64,000 nt of DNA from Runella zeae DSM 19591 (lineage in GTDB: Bacteria > Bacteroidota > Bacteroidia > Cytophagales > Spirosomataceae), in the NCBI RefSeq assembly GCF_000423565.1, contig NZ_AUIF01000038.1:47179-111178 (forward strand), written 5' to 3'. Positions 47,390-55,919 of the stretch are shown one piece after another (position 1 is the stretch's first letter; each line of letters begins with the position of its first letter). The translations under genes and the position numbers were made by a program. The notes below the pieces were generated by a model that saw only the letters and a list, made by a program, of their open reading frames with translations, was not told the DNA's origin and ran no database searches.

Positions 47390-47541
47390 GTGTTTGTTAA
47401 AGTTGTAATTTAGTAAAGATAAGTCGCTATTGTTTATCTATTTGATTTTTAAAGGTCAATCAAATATACCAAGATAAGATAATTCTCAAACTACTTAATC
47501 TTTAAATGTAAAATGTATCCCCTTTAAAGCCAGATTAGAAC

Positions 47542-47549
47542 TAACTTTG
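47542..47549 (+). promoter_or_regulatory. -7 box for the NUDIX gene
   Basis: TAACTTTG fits TAnnTTTG and ends 15 bp before the start codon at 47565, so the leader would be very short. Confidence 0.45.
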
Positions 47550-47564
47550 TCCAAAATTTTGACA

Positions 47565-48236
47565 ATGAAAGAAAACGTTTTTGATTCCCACAAATTTAAA
47601 CTTTGGAAGCGGCATTTGTTAAGTAATGGCCTCCAGATTCACCACATCGACGAAAAGTTTACCCGTCACAATAGCAACGGAGAGGCACTTTTTTCACTTT
47701 TGATGCTCGATGCTACCACTCCCGAAGGCGACAAAATTCCTCCTATTTGCTTTTTAAAAGGCGAAGTACTGTGCGTTTTGGTATGTCTTATTGATGAGCA
47801 AACCAAAGATAAATACCTCTTGCTGGTAAAACAGCGCCGCATCTGCGATGGTTCGATGACTTACGAACATCCCGCCGGTATGCTCGACAGCGAATCGGAT
47901 GCCTATAAAGTAGCCGCCAAAGAAGTGTGGGAAGAAACGGGGATTCAGTTGGAAAGAAGCCAACTAGTACGCCTGTTAGACTTTCCTGCTTACCCTTCTA
48001 CGGGTACGAGCGACGAAGCAATGCACTATTTTTATTGTGAAATCGAACTTCCCTTAGAACAAATCAAAGCTTACGATGAGCAATTTATGGGGGAAGCTTC
48101 TGAGCATGAGCGTATCGTGACTTGTGTGCTGCCTTTTGTGGAAGGTCATCGACTTATCAACAATGTCAATGGTATTTTGCTTGACTTTTTGTATCTAAAG
48201 GCTATCGGCGATTGGGAGTTGATGGCAAAATTGTAA
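47565..48236 (+). CDS. NUDIX hydrolase
   Basis: NUDIX box in GMLDSESDAYKVAAKEVWEE followed by TGI (Gx5Ex7REUxEExGU with Lys in place of Arg before the Glu pair). 223 residues from the ATG at 47565; a TTG at 47547 is also in frame, but the likely -7 box overlaps that point. Resembles ADP-ribose/NDP-sugar-type pyrophosphatases (YffH-like); substrate uncertain. Confidence 0.86.
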   Translation: MKENVFDSHKFKLWKRHLLSNGLQIHHIDEKFTRHNSNGEALFSLLMLDATTPEGDKIPPICFLKGEVLCVLVCLIDEQTKDKYLLLVKQRRICDGSMTYEHPAGMLDSESDAYKVAAKEVWEETGIQLERSQLVRLLDFPAYPSTGTSDEAMHYFYCEIELPLEQIKAYDEQFMGEASEHERIVTCVLPFVEGHRLINNVNGILLDFLYLKAIGDWELMAKL

Positions 48237-48374
48237 GGTCGTGGCATGGTTTTTTGAGTTACCATAATGAGAAGTACTCAATACAAACAAAATGAGTAGG
48301 AGCTAAAAGTTGTGCCATTGTTCTCACCGAATGTTTGGAGTTGAGTTTTTGATAACCAATTAAATACTTAACAC

Positions 48375-48911
48375 ATGAAAACAATTAAAAAAATTGCCGA
48401 AAAATACCAAGTAAGTGAAGAAACTGCCCAAGCTCTGCTGATGGGGCTGAAAGTCACTGGTGGAAGACAAGTACAGTTTAACATAGGTGAACTGGGCGGC
48501 ATGGGGCAATGGCAACCCGGAATGATAATGGTAGGCGATATGTTTGACATAGGCTTGAAGTACAAAGTAGATGGCTTATGCACTGAGCTATCGGAGCTAG
48601 TTCGGGCAGAGGAAGAAACGCCTAAAACACCTACTAAAGCCACTTCTAAAACCAAAGCACCGCCAAAAATCGAAAGTAAAAATACCAAACCTTCGGCCTC
48701 ATTTCGGGGAAGTCAAAATGGGTATCATTATGCTTATTTTTCCTCAGAGAACAAATTAGAGATTGAACACGAGGGTAAAATTACAAAGTATAGTACCAAA
48801 GGTTATGAGCTTTCGGGAGTGCAGCAATCACAATCCAACAGTGTCCAGAATCTTACTTTTAGCTATCCTGGAGGTACGGTAAGTGTCAAAGATTTGAAAA
48901 AAATAAAATAG
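48375..48911 (+). CDS. Uncharacterised protein with GGMGQW motif
   Basis: 178 residues: a helical N-terminus (KKIAEKYQVSEETAQALLMGL), a block with QFNIGELGGMGQWQPGMIMV then GDMFDIGLK, a Thr/Lys-rich linker (about 80-110) and a beta-rich C-terminal part. Similar blocks occur in proteobacterial SHOCT-type proteins, from memory. Function unknown; the C-terminal part looks like a separate small domain. Confidence 0.65.
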   Translation: MKTIKKIAEKYQVSEETAQALLMGLKVTGGRQVQFNIGELGGMGQWQPGMIMVGDMFDIGLKYKVDGLCTELSELVRAEEETPKTPTKATSKTKAPPKIESKNTKPSASFRGSQNGYHYAYFSSENKLEIEHEGKITKYSTKGYELSGVQQSQSNSVQNLTFSYPGGTVSVKDLKKIK

Positions 48912-48921
48912 ACTTCATGTC

Positions 48922-48956
48922 AATCCTAAAAGCTCTGCATAGGAGCTTTTAGGATT
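48922..48956. terminator. Bidirectional terminator before hxlR stop
   Basis: 13-bp arms (aatcctaaaagct / agcttttaggatt) with a 9-nt loop. It overlaps the hxlR stop codon and serves both facing genes. Confidence 0.7.
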
Positions 48957-49356
48957 TGATCTCTTCTTCCACTAAATCTAAATCTTCAGTCGGGACTACT
49001 TCATTAGGTATAGCTGTACCCATAATACGCTTGCGGTGCTGTATGCCCCAAGCCCTCATTTCGTTAAGAACATTCCGCAACGAATGTCCGTAGGGAGTTA
49101 ATTCATATTCTACGGTGACAGGAACAGTGTCGTACACGGTACGTTTGACCATTTGATTGATTTCTAATTCACGCAATTCTTTCGACAACATCCGAGGGGT
49201 AATGTTGATAATCGACCTTTCCAATTCTTTAAAACGTTTTTTTCCTTGTATTAAGGCTCCTAAAATGGGTAGTTTCCATTTGCCACTGATGATGTCAAGA
49301 CAGTCGCGGACGGGTACTACATAGTCTGCACAATTGGGCAAGTCTTCTTTTATCAT
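48949..49356 (-). CDS. HxlR-family transcriptional regulator
   Basis: Winged-helix HxlR type (135 residues): SGKWKLPILGAL, KRFKELERSIINITPRMLSKEL, LTPYG. Cys near the N-terminus (NCADYVVPVRDCL) could be redox sensors. Divergent from an NAD(P)H:quinone oxidoreductase-like gene, an arrangement matching E. coli qorB/ytfH, so it probably controls that gene. A 14-bp palindrome overlaps its start codon. Confidence 0.9.
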   Translation of the reverse strand: MIKEDLPNCADYVVPVRDCLDIISGKWKLPILGALIQGKKRFKELERSIINITPRMLSKELRELEINQMVKRTVYDTVPVTVEYELTPYGHSLRNVLNEMRAWGIQHRKRIMGTAIPNEVVPTEDLDLVEEEIKS

Positions 49357-49411
49357 TTGTATACAAATCGTTTAGTTGCTATCATGAAGTATACCGATAT
49401 ACTTTGGTATA
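49355..49411. promoter_or_regulatory. Palindrome cluster in hxlR/qor2 intergenic region
   Basis: A 14-bp perfect palindrome, ATTTGTATACAAAT (49355-49368), overlaps the hxlR start. AGTATA-ccga-TATACT (49388-49403) and TATACC...GGTATA (49390-49411) follow. These are candidate HxlR operator sites controlling both directions. Confidence 0.45.
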
Positions 49412-49486
49412 GTAGTTACTTTTGTATAGTAAAGGTAGCTACATTTGCTGTTGGTAAAAAGATTATCCATAAAATAAATTACAAAG

Positions 49487-50338
49487 ATGATATTAGTAAC
49501 AGGAGCAACGGGTCATTTAGGTTCAGCTACGATTGATTTTTTATTAGAAACAACGCCTAGTACTCAAATAGTAGCATTGGTGAGAGATGTAGCTAAAGCA
49601 GGCAACCTCGCAGAAAAAGGGGTTGAAGTTCGTCAAGGAGATTATTCGGATGCCGATTCGCTATCAAAAGCTTTTGAAGGAATAGATACTTTGTTGTTGA
49701 TTTCGTCGAGTTCAATGGAAAACCGACTTTTGCAGCATACCAATGCCATAGAAGCCGCCAAAAAAGCAGGCGTAAAATACATTGTATATACAAGTGTGGT
49801 CAAGCCCTCTTACGAAACCAAGTTTTTGCCCGGTCTTGATCACATCAAAACCGAAGAATACCTCAAAGCGTCAGGGCTAAATTATGTTGTTTTTAGAAAC
49901 ACTTTTTATGCCGAAGTATTGCCGATGTTGTTGGGTAATGCCCTCGAAACAGGGGATTGGTATTATCCTGTGGGAGATGCCAAAATCAATTTAGTGGCAC
50001 GGTTTGATATAGCTGAAGGATTGGCAAAGGTACTCGTAGCCCCCGAAAAGCACCTCAATCAAGTGTATGAAATCACGTCGGGTGAGTCGTTATCGTTTAC
50101 CCAAATTGCCGCTCTTTTGACCGAAGCGAAGGGCAAGACGATTACTTATACTAGTATTCCGACCGAAGCTTTTGTGGGTGGATTGCAACAAGCAAATCTT
50201 CCCGAACCCGTAATAGCGATGATTGTAGGGATAGCAGAAGCTATCAAAGATGGCGAACTAAGTACGACAGATGCTGCTTTGGAAAATATTTTAGGTCGTA
50301 AAACTACTCCGCTAAAGTCTTTTATAGAATTGTTATAA
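49487..50338 (+). CDS. NmrA-like SDR, quinone oxidoreductase 2-type
   Basis: NAD(P)-binding GATGHLGSATIDFLL (residues 6-20) and the NmrA/atypical-SDR layout, 283 residues. It resembles QorB/YtfG, an NADPH:quinone reductase. It starts 130 bp from the divergent HxlR gene and precedes a DoxX gene by 25 bp. Role in electrophile/oxidant handling is inferred from the HxlR pairing. Confidence 0.85.
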   Translation: MILVTGATGHLGSATIDFLLETTPSTQIVALVRDVAKAGNLAEKGVEVRQGDYSDADSLSKAFEGIDTLLLISSSSMENRLLQHTNAIEAAKKAGVKYIVYTSVVKPSYETKFLPGLDHIKTEEYLKASGLNYVVFRNTFYAEVLPMLLGNALETGDWYYPVGDAKINLVARFDIAEGLAKVLVAPEKHLNQVYEITSGESLSFTQIAALLTEAKGKTITYTSIPTEAFVGGLQQANLPEPVIAMIVGIAEAIKDGELSTTDAALENILGRKTTPLKSFIELL

Positions 50339-50363
50339 CCACATCTTTAATCAACCCAATCTC

Positions 50364-50744
50364 ATGAAAATTACGCTTTGGATTGTTCAAGTATTGCTTG
50401 CGGCCATGTTTTTGATGGCTGGTTTCATGAAACTCACGACTCCAATCGCCGAGTTGGCGACTCAGTTGCCTTGGGTTAAGGATTTTTCGGAAGGTATAGT
50501 CCGATTTGTTGGAGCAGTGGAGCTGCTTGGGGCAATCGGCCTTATTTTGCCTTCGCTTTTAAGAATTAAGCCTATTCTGACTCCCCTTGCTGCCTTAGGA
50601 TTGACTACAGTGATGATTGCAGCGGCGGTTTATCATGCGCTTAAAGGCGAATTTGCGGCTATTGGTTTCAATTTCGTACTGGGAGCTTTGGCGTTGTTTG
50701 TGGCTTGGGGAAGATACCAAAAGGCTCCTATTAGTGCTAGTTGA
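50364..50744 (+). CDS. DoxX-family membrane protein
   Basis: 126 residues, four hydrophobic segments, starting WIVQVLLAAMFLMAGFMKL and GAVELLGAIGLILPSLLRI, which is the DoxX/DoxX-like pattern. Follows the quinone reductase by 25 bp; a terminator comes 58 bp after it. Function unknown; the family is often linked to thiol/redox genes. Confidence 0.85.
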   Translation: MKITLWIVQVLLAAMFLMAGFMKLTTPIAELATQLPWVKDFSEGIVRFVGAVELLGAIGLILPSLLRIKPILTPLAALGLTTVMIAAAVYHALKGEFAAIGFNFVLGALALFVAWGRYQKAPISAS

Positions 50745-50802
50745 AAATCTTCAACGATTTAGGCTAGAATTTTGCCAAAATAAACCACTTTGGTAACTTA
50801 GC

Positions 50803-50837
50803 AACCGCTTAGTACACACTAAGCGGTTTTTGTTTTT
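50803..50837 (+). terminator. Terminator of the quinone reductase/DoxX unit
   Basis: 11-bp arms (aaccgcttagt / actaagcggtt) with a 4-nt loop and a T-run. Confidence 0.85.
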
Positions 50838-50857
50838 TCACCTCTTAACCGATAGCC

Positions 50858-52096
50858 ATGTCTTCTACTGTTTTGGAGCGTTTTCTACGCTATGTGCAAA
50901 TTGATACTCAGTCAGATCCTCATTCTTCTACTCAACCTTCTACCGAAAAACAAAAAGATTTAAGTCGGGTTTTGGTAAATGAGCTTTTTGAAATGGGCCT
51001 TGTAGATGCTCATTTGGACGAGTATGGCTACGTATATGCTACTTTACACGCCAATACCCCCAAGCTCAATGTTCCGGTGATTTGTTTTTGCTCGCACGTA
51101 GATACGGCGCCAGATTGTTCGGGAAAAGGTGTAAAGCCGCTTGTGCATCAGCAATGGGACGGCTCAGATATTGTTTTGCCCGATGATACATCGCAAGTTT
51201 TGCGAATAGCCGACCATCCAGATTTAAGGGGCCAAATCGGCAATGATATCGTGACCGCAAGTGGGACTACGCTTTTGGGGGCTGACAATAAGGCAGGTGT
51301 CGCCGAAATCATGGATGCCGTTTATCAGCTTGTCAATCATCCTGAGATCAAACACGGCACTATCAAAATCCTATTTACGCCCGATGAAGAAATAGGGCGA
51401 GGAACCGCCAAGGTCGATTTGGAGAAATTGGGGGCGGATTTTGCCTATACGATTGATGGCGAAAGCCTCGGAACACTCGAAGATGAGACTTTTAGTGCCG
51501 ATGCGGTCAAAATCACAATTTATGGCGTAAGTACCCACCCTGGGTTTGCCAAAGGAAAATTGGAAAATGCCCTCAAAATAGCGGGCGATGTATTGGCGGC
51601 GTTGCCCAAAGACCGCCTTTCGCCCGAAACTACCGAAGAAAAAGAAGGGTTTATTCACCCGACACACATGGAAGGCATCCTCGAAAAAGTAGTGTTGGAG
51701 TTTATCATTCGCGATTTTTCGGTAGAAGGTTTGCACGAAAAGGAGACTTTTTTAAAAAATATTTTGGACAGTGTACTCGTCAACTACCCTAATTCTAGGG
51801 CTGATTTTGAGGTGATTGAGCAGTACCGTAATATGAAAGAAGTGTTAGACCAACATCCCCAAGTAAGTGAATACGCCCTAGAAGCCATCAAACGTTCAGC
51901 CTTGACTCCCCTTAGAAGAAGTATCCGAGGAGGAACCGACGGCTCACGTTTGTCTTTTATGGGATTGCCCTGCCCTAATATTTTTGCGGGTGAACATGCC
52001 TTTCATTCCAAACTAGAATGGGTATCGGTACAAGACATGCAGAAGGCCGTGGAAGTGATTGTGAATTTGTGCCAGATTTGGGAAGAAAAAACGTAG
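50858..52096 (+). CDS. pepT: Peptidase T (tripeptidase)
   Basis: M20-family tripeptide aminopeptidase (412 residues, typical). Zinc ligand H80 and D82 in CSHVDTAPD, GADNKAG, FTPDEEIGRG (catalytic Glu), YTIDGESLG, and SIRGGTDGSRLSFMG then HSKLEWVS at the C-terminus. Cytoplasmic. Monocistronic, with a hairpin after the stop. Confidence 0.95.
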   Translation: MSSTVLERFLRYVQIDTQSDPHSSTQPSTEKQKDLSRVLVNELFEMGLVDAHLDEYGYVYATLHANTPKLNVPVICFCSHVDTAPDCSGKGVKPLVHQQWDGSDIVLPDDTSQVLRIADHPDLRGQIGNDIVTASGTTLLGADNKAGVAEIMDAVYQLVNHPEIKHGTIKILFTPDEEIGRGTAKVDLEKLGADFAYTIDGESLGTLEDETFSADAVKITIYGVSTHPGFAKGKLENALKIAGDVLAALPKDRLSPETTEEKEGFIHPTHMEGILEKVVLEFIIRDFSVEGLHEKETFLKNILDSVLVNYPNSRADFEVIEQYRNMKEVLDQHPQVSEYALEAIKRSALTPLRRSIRGGTDGSRLSFMGLPCPNIFAGEHAFHSKLEWVSVQDMQKAVEVIVNLCQIWEEKT

Positions 52097-52191
52097 ATTT
52101 TTTTAGGAAACAAACAAAAAAAACGCTTTCTATATACCAAAGTAATAAGATACAAAAAAAGGTATACTTAAGAAATTAGTTATTTTGTATT

Positions 52192-52219
52192 AAATGAGCT
52201 TTTTGTAAGCTCATTTTTT
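52192..52219 (+). terminator. Terminator after pepT
   Basis: Arms aaatgagctt and aagctcattt with a 5-nt loop followed by a T-run, about 95 bp after the pepT stop. Confidence 0.75.
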
Positions 52220-52257
52220 GTTTATTAGCATTTCATATAATTTAAAAAACAAAAGTT

Positions 52258-54714
52258 ATGACCCGTTACAGCCTCTTAACCTTTACTATTGTACTCAGTT
52301 GTTTGTTGAGTTCCTTCCAAATGGACGATGCTTGGTTTGACAAAATTGTGAGTAAATTTCAAAACTACCAGCGTACCTATCCTCAAGAAAAAGTCTATTT
52401 ACACCTAGATAGGCCCTATTATTCGGCAGGAGAACGGATTTGGTTTAAAGCCTATTTGGTGACGGCCATGCTTCACGAAGCCGATTCAATCAGCCGAGTG
52501 CTTTATGTGGATTTGGTAAATAAGCAAAATGGAAAAATCATTTTGATGAAAAAAGTAGCTATGTCGAGTGGTATAGGAAGGGGAGAGTTGGCTCTTGGAG
52601 ACTCGCTAGCAGTAGGGGAGTATCGTTTAAGAGCATACACCAATTGGATGCGTAATTATGACGATTCTTTCTTTTTTCAACGAGATATAAAAATTCTTCG
52701 CCCAGATTTCAAAGCCTCGTCGTTGCCGCCTAATCCTGATGATATTGACGTGCAGTTTATGCCAGAAGGGGGGCATCTTGTAGCCAATTTAGAAAGTCGA
52801 GTTGCTTTTAAAGCACTCAATACCTTGGGAAAAGGAACCGATATCACAGGGGCAGTATTAAACCAAGCCAATGATACCGTGGCAGGTTTTAATACAGGAC
52901 ATTTGGGGATGGGCTTTTTTAATCTAAAACCTGAATCTGGACAACAATACAGAATAGAAGTCAGGAAACCCAACGGACAATACACCAAATATCCGATGCC
53001 AGAGATATTGGCTGAAGGCTTTGTACTGACCGTCGATAATCTATCCAATAAAGATAACATAAGGGTGATTGTGAGGCACAATAAAAACGTGACACAAGGC
53101 GAATTAGCACTTCTTGTACATACACGGGGACTAGTAGTATACGGAGCAAAAGGGGCAATGGCCAAAAAAACGCTGCTTTTTAACGTGCCGCGAGCTGAAT
53201 TGCCCGAAGGTGTCCTTCATTTTACGCTGTTTGATGACCAAGCCAAGCCCGTAGCTGAGCGCTTGGCTTTTATCAATAAAAACCAACAATTAAATATTCA
53301 GGTTGCGACTGATAAACAAGTCTATAAATCGCGTGAAAAAGTAGAGGTGGAAATCACGGCCAAAGATGCCAACGGGCAGCCTGTGAGCGGTAATTTTTCG
53401 TTGGCAGCCGTTGATGCTGGCCAAATCATTGACAAAGAACTTTATGCTGACAACATCCGTTCGTATTTTTTGCTGACTTCTGATTTGAAAGGAAATATTG
53501 AGGAACCGGCAAGGTATTTTAGTGCCCAAAATACCAATTCAAATGCGCAACTTGATTTGTTGATGATGACCCAAGGGTGGCGACGGTTCAATTGGGCTGC
53601 GGTTTTGAGTGATTCTGTGAGTGCTCATCCTTTTTATTTGGAGCAGGGCATTAGTTTTCAAGGCAAAGTGACCCGCCTCAACAAAAAGCAAGCCGGTAAA
53701 GTAAAACTGACTTTCATGATGATGCAAAAAGACAGTGCTCAGTCGTTTTTGACGGGCGAAAGCACCGAAACGGGGGAGTTTGCAGTTTATGACGTGGATT
53801 TGCGCGATACCACCAATCTGCTGGTACAGGCCGTCACGGAAAGAGGCAATCGAAACCTCGTTCTTAGTCTTACGCCCTTTCAGCCAGCCAAAATGACGGT
53901 AACTAAAGTGCCTTATAACCCTATAGAATTTGACGCCAACGAATTGGCAGAGTATCTCAGACGAACCGAAGAATACTTGCGCATAGAACGGCAGATAAGA
54001 GCAAGCCGGGAGCAACTGCTGCAAGAAGTGGTAGTGAAAGCAAAAAAAGCCGACCCGCTAAAAGATGATGGAAGAAGGGCACTGTATGGTAATCCTGATG
54101 CCACTGTGAAATTTGACCAAATCAATACGGCAGGCGCTATGAGTATTTTTGATGTGATTCAGGGGAGAGTGGCGGGAGTTACTATCACGGGAAGTGGCAT
54201 GGACCGAACCGTTCAGATTCGGGGAGCGGCTAATTTTAGTGGAGTAGTAGAACCGCTTTTTGTGTTGGACGGAATGCCCGTTGACAAACAAGCGATCATG
54301 AATCTTCCACCGTCGGACGTAGAGGCCGTCGATATTTTGAAAGGTGCTTCGGCGGCTATCTATGGGAGCCGTGGGGGAGGAGGAGTGATTGCGATATTGA
54401 CAAAACGTGGTGGTAGCAACTACGATTGGTCAAAAGAGGCGGTTCCGGGTACCTTAGTCACCAAAATCTTAGGATATAGCCCAGAAATAGAGTTTTACGC
54501 TCCTAAGTACGATAAGCCCGCCCCTGAGCACGTTCGGCCTGATTTTCGCCCTACTGTATTTTGGGCACCTCTCATCCAAACCAACCAAGAAGGAAAGGCC
54601 AAAGTGACCTTTTTTACCTCCGATGCCAAATCTACGATTCAACTAAAAATAGAAGGTATGACGAGTGTAGGAAAAATGGGCGTAGGGCAAGGGCAGTTTA
54701 AAACTTCTGAATAA
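52258..54714 (+). CDS. Macroglobulin-like protein with embedded TonB plug domain
   Basis: Secreted/outer-membrane-associated (hydrophobic start with LLTFTIVLSCLLSSF). Residues 30-560 look like macroglobulin MG domains (KVYLHLDRPYYSAGERIWFKA). A TonB-receptor-like plug follows at about 600-720 (QEVVVKAKKAD, IFDVIQGRVAGV, VLDGMPVD, YGSRGGGGVI). The C-terminus returns to an MG-like domain. There is no room for a beta-barrel, so it cannot be a TonB transporter. Bacteroidota have many such proteins of unknown role, possibly in protein or polymer transport. Confidence 0.85.
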   Translation: MTRYSLLTFTIVLSCLLSSFQMDDAWFDKIVSKFQNYQRTYPQEKVYLHLDRPYYSAGERIWFKAYLVTAMLHEADSISRVLYVDLVNKQNGKIILMKKVAMSSGIGRGELALGDSLAVGEYRLRAYTNWMRNYDDSFFFQRDIKILRPDFKASSLPPNPDDIDVQFMPEGGHLVANLESRVAFKALNTLGKGTDITGAVLNQANDTVAGFNTGHLGMGFFNLKPESGQQYRIEVRKPNGQYTKYPMPEILAEGFVLTVDNLSNKDNIRVIVRHNKNVTQGELALLVHTRGLVVYGAKGAMAKKTLLFNVPRAELPEGVLHFTLFDDQAKPVAERLAFINKNQQLNIQVATDKQVYKSREKVEVEITAKDANGQPVSGNFSLAAVDAGQIIDKELYADNIRSYFLLTSDLKGNIEEPARYFSAQNTNSNAQLDLLMMTQGWRRFNWAAVLSDSVSAHPFYLEQGISFQGKVTRLNKKQAGKVKLTFMMMQKDSAQSFLTGESTETGEFAVYDVDLRDTTNLLVQAVTERGNRNLVLSLTPFQPAKMTVTKVPYNPIEFDANELAEYLRRTEEYLRIERQIRASREQLLQEVVVKAKKADPLKDDGRRALYGNPDATVKFDQINTAGAMSIFDVIQGRVAGVTITGSGMDRTVQIRGAANFSGVVEPLFVLDGMPVDKQAIMNLPPSDVEAVDILKGASAAIYGSRGGGGVIAILTKRGGSNYDWSKEAVPGTLVTKILGYSPEIEFYAPKYDKPAPEHVRPDFRPTVFWAPLIQTNQEGKAKVTFFTSDAKSTIQLKIEGMTSVGKMGVGQGQFKTSE

Positions 54715-54735
54715 GCAATTAGTACTACCATTGAA

Positions 54736-54784
54736 AATAGACAAGCCTGCTGAGGATTTCTCCCGGCAGGCTTGTCTATTTTTT
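54736..54784. terminator. Bidirectional terminator after the plug-domain gene
   Basis: Arms aatagacaagcctgc (54736-54750) and gcaggcttgtctatt (54766-54780), 15-nt loop, T-run; it touches the stop of the convergent dioxygenase gene. Confidence 0.85.
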
Positions 54785-55760
54785 ACCATTTTTCAAGTCC
54801 TAACAATGTCTTGCCTAGTTCATTGAGTTCGGCACGATCATATTTGATTTGTTCCCAACGGCGAGGGTCACCCGGAAAAGCATAACCTTCAGGGGCAATG
54901 CGGTTTTTCCAAGAATTGATGCGCCATTCGCGCATGGCATCATTGTCTTCTTCGGCGGGCATCATTGAGATGTACTGAGCGATTCTGACCTTATCTCCTG
55001 AGAGGTTGGGACGGATACCGTGCGGCTGACTGCTATTAAATATCAGTAAATCACCCGCTTCGAGTTTTACTTTTATGAGTTTGTCTTCAAAACCACTGAT
55101 GTCGGGTTGGAAGCGATTGCGGTCGGCGGGTTGGGTAAGTTTCCACGTATCGTAAGTTCTGAAAAGCTCAGGAATACATTGAAACCCGCCCATGTTTTCG
55201 TCGGTTTGGTCGGCAAGGGCGAGTACACCCTGTACGTTTTGGGGTTTGGTTTCGGGGTCATAATCCCAGTGAATAAACCCTTTGTATTCAAAACCCGGAC
55301 GAATCGGGAAGTTGAGGTTGGCACGGTCGATAGTGACCCATAGTTTTTCCGTACCCCAAATATCCACAAAGGCGTCGTAGACCCGTTGCATTTGGCGATT
55401 GTTCCAGAGATGTTGATGGTTATATACTTCTACCATGCCTGTACCTGTCAGCTCCTTCATTTTCATTTCGGCGCGTGGTGGAGCATACCATGTTTCGGGA
55501 TTGTTGGGGTCTTTTTCTTCAAATTCCCACAAAAATTCGGCGGTTTTTAGGGCTTGCTCGCGTGGTACTGCATTTTTGACAACTACGTAACCATTATGTA
55601 CCCAAAATGCCCAATCCTCTTCGCTCAAAACTCTTAGTGATTGTCCATTGGAGCGGTCGCTGAGTTTGATATGACTACTTGTAGCGGTAGAAGGGTTACC
55701 GGGTATTTCTTTGTGATTCTGATTCGGAATCATGGTAGGGGTCATTGTTTGCGCTTCCAT
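54783..55760 (-). CDS. Phytanoyl-CoA dioxygenase (PhyH) family protein
   Basis: Fe(II)/2-oxoglutarate oxygenase fold, 325 residues. HxD ligand pair in GFIHWDYDPE (about 165-174), distal His in SSQPHGIRPN and the 2-oxoglutarate-binding Arg in KVRIAQY. Residues 1-45 are polar and family-unlike, so the true start may be later (for example the Met at residue 6 or 10). Substrate unknown; members hydroxylate lipids, amino acids or natural products. Confidence 0.85.
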   Translation of the reverse strand: MEAQTMTPTMIPNQNHKEIPGNPSTATSSHIKLSDRSNGQSLRVLSEEDWAFWVHNGYVVVKNAVPREQALKTAEFLWEFEEKDPNNPETWYAPPRAEMKMKELTGTGMVEVYNHQHLWNNRQMQRVYDAFVDIWGTEKLWVTIDRANLNFPIRPGFEYKGFIHWDYDPETKPQNVQGVLALADQTDENMGGFQCIPELFRTYDTWKLTQPADRNRFQPDISGFEDKLIKVKLEAGDLLIFNSSQPHGIRPNLSGDKVRIAQYISMMPAEEDNDAMREWRINSWKNRIAPEGYAFPGDPRRWEQIKYDRAELNELGKTLLGLEKW

Positions 55761-55919
55761 GTTTTGTAATATTTTTGATTGAAATAATAATACAAAGATA
55801 ATGGAACCTTAAAGCCAATTTCTAGCCTTCAAATTGCCAAAATTTGAACTATATTGATTTTTTAAGGGTGTATTTAATTTGTAATTGTTGAAAATTATAC
55901 AAATAGATGAATGCCCAGC

